The notes beneath the pieces are model-generated. The model was not told the origin of the DNA. It made no database searches and saw nothing but the letters and a program-made list of their open reading frames with translations. Both the position numbers and the translations under genes were made by a program. A stretch of 6,690 nt of DNA from an uncultured Rickettsiales bacterium (lineage in GTDB: Bacteria > Pseudomonadota > Alphaproteobacteria > UBA8366), in the NCBI GenBank assembly GCA_913046825.1, contig CAJWTF010000176.1, positions 1 to 6,690 on the forward strand. The letters run 5' to 3'. Below, piece after piece: positions 6,114-6,690 of this stretch (positions within the stretch are counted from its first letter, which is position 1; each line of letters opens with the position of its first letter).

Positions 6114-6121
6114 CGGAATTC

Positions 6122-6690
6122 ATGACGATATCGGTGACGGGTGGTACCGGTCTGATCGGATTGGAAGTGGTGGCACAACTGCTGAGGCGGGGCGAGCAGG
6201 TTATCGTTCTGTCGCGGGGCAAGCGGGAAATCGATGGGGCCAGCGTCGTCCAAGGAGGCATTCGCGAAAGGGGCGCTGTCGAGGAAATAGTGCGTGAATG
6301 CGGTGTCGACCGGATCATTCATCTGGCGGCATTTCTCAGCGAAGATTGCGAACGCGAGCCCGGCATCGCCATGGAGGTCAACGTGAACGGGACGTTAAAT
6401 TTGCTCCACGCAGCGGTGGCGTGCGGGGTTCGCTGTTTCGTCTTTGCCAGTAGTATCGCGCTTTATGGACCCGGTAACATCGTCTTTGCAGGGGATACAC
6501 CGCCCATCAGTCCTGTCTCATTATATGACCAGACGAAACAACTTGGCGAAGCACTCTGCGCGCGCTTCTGTGCGTTGCATGGGCTCGATTACGTGGCGCT
6601 GCGTTACGGGGGTGTCTTCGGGCCTGGGGGAGAGGTTCGCGGCAGTGGGATGTCCGGCCTGCGGCACCTCCTGAAACAAACCATGTGGGG
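6122..6690 (+). CDS. NAD-dependent epimerase/dehydratase (extended SDR), 3' end beyond the window
   Basis: An open frame of 189 full codons runs from ATG 6122 to the window edge without a stop. The product has the extended short-chain dehydrogenase/reductase layout. A Rossmann dinucleotide motif, TGGTGLIG (6-13), lies at the very N-terminus. HLAA (67-70) follows, then NVNGTLNLL (87-95), the serine motif FASSIALYG (108-116), and the catalytic pair Y135 and K139 in YDQTK. LRYGGVFGPG (160-169) is the usual following strand. Such enzymes oxidise, epimerise or dehydrate nucleotide sugars or related alcohols using NAD(P). The substrate-determining C-terminal part lies outside the window, so the substrate is not assignable. 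Family members are usually 300 or more residues, so a little over half is present. It starts 25 bases after the exported phosphoesterase gene with a good ribosome-binding site, so co-transcription is likely. Confidence 0.92.
   Translation, partial: MTISVTGGTGLIGLEVVAQLLRRGEQVIVLSRGKREIDGASVVQGGIRERGAVEEIVRECGVDRIIHLAAFLSEDCEREPGIAMEVNVNGTLNLLHAAVACGVRCFVFASSIALYGPGNIVFAGDTPPISPVSLYDQTKQLGEALCARFCALHGLDYVALRYGGVFGPGGEVRGSGMSGLRHLLKQTMW

Noticed and set aside
5825..6322. 165-codon minus-strand frame across the junction of the exported phosphoesterase and the epimerase
   Set aside because: Both plus-strand genes have clear family motifs and ribosome-binding sites, while the antisense product has low-complexity arginine- and proline-rich sequence.

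Overview
The window reads as chromosomal DNA from a moderately GC-rich proteobacterium, most likely an alphaproteobacterium. The lineage is an inference from protein family mix and from a GC-rich palindrome between two genes that resembles the repetitive palindromes common in that class. There are no rRNA or tRNA genes, CRISPR arrays or transposases. Five genes are complete, one is cut by the right edge, and one at the left edge looks broken.

Left part, minus strand: a cytosolic calcineurin-like metallophosphoesterase (340-1191) with an intact metal-binding motif set. Downstream of it lies what looks like a damaged start of a glycine/betaine/proline reductase family (GrdB-like) gene (5-231). 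A 554-base gene-free region (1192-1745) separates this pair from the divergent next gene. It contains a pyrimidine-rich tract, a perfect 13-base direct repeat 379 bases apart, a small inverted repeat and a possible minus-strand terminator.

Centre: a class III (XenA/YqjM-like) old yellow enzyme on the plus strand (1746-2915) converges on a two-gene minus-strand operon. That operon comprises a small flavodoxin-fold FMN protein (4582-5049) followed 15 bases later by an AMP-forming acyl-CoA ligase (2959-4566). The 43-base convergent gap holds a compact hairpin. Together these three could activate a carboxylic acid to a CoA thioester and handle flavin-dependent reductions in a catabolic route. The substrate cannot be told from sequence.

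Right part, plus strand, divergent from the flavodoxin gene: an exported metallophosphoesterase-like protein with strongly altered metal motifs (5122-6096), followed 25 bases later by the first 189 codons of an NAD-dependent epimerase/dehydratase (from 6122), probably co-transcribed.

I found no clear evidence of an undescribed system. The best leads are the broken GrdB-like gene, the histidine in place of the flavin-tuning cysteine of the old yellow enzyme, the degenerate secreted phosphoesterase, and the 13-base direct repeat bounding an AT-richer 366-base segment.
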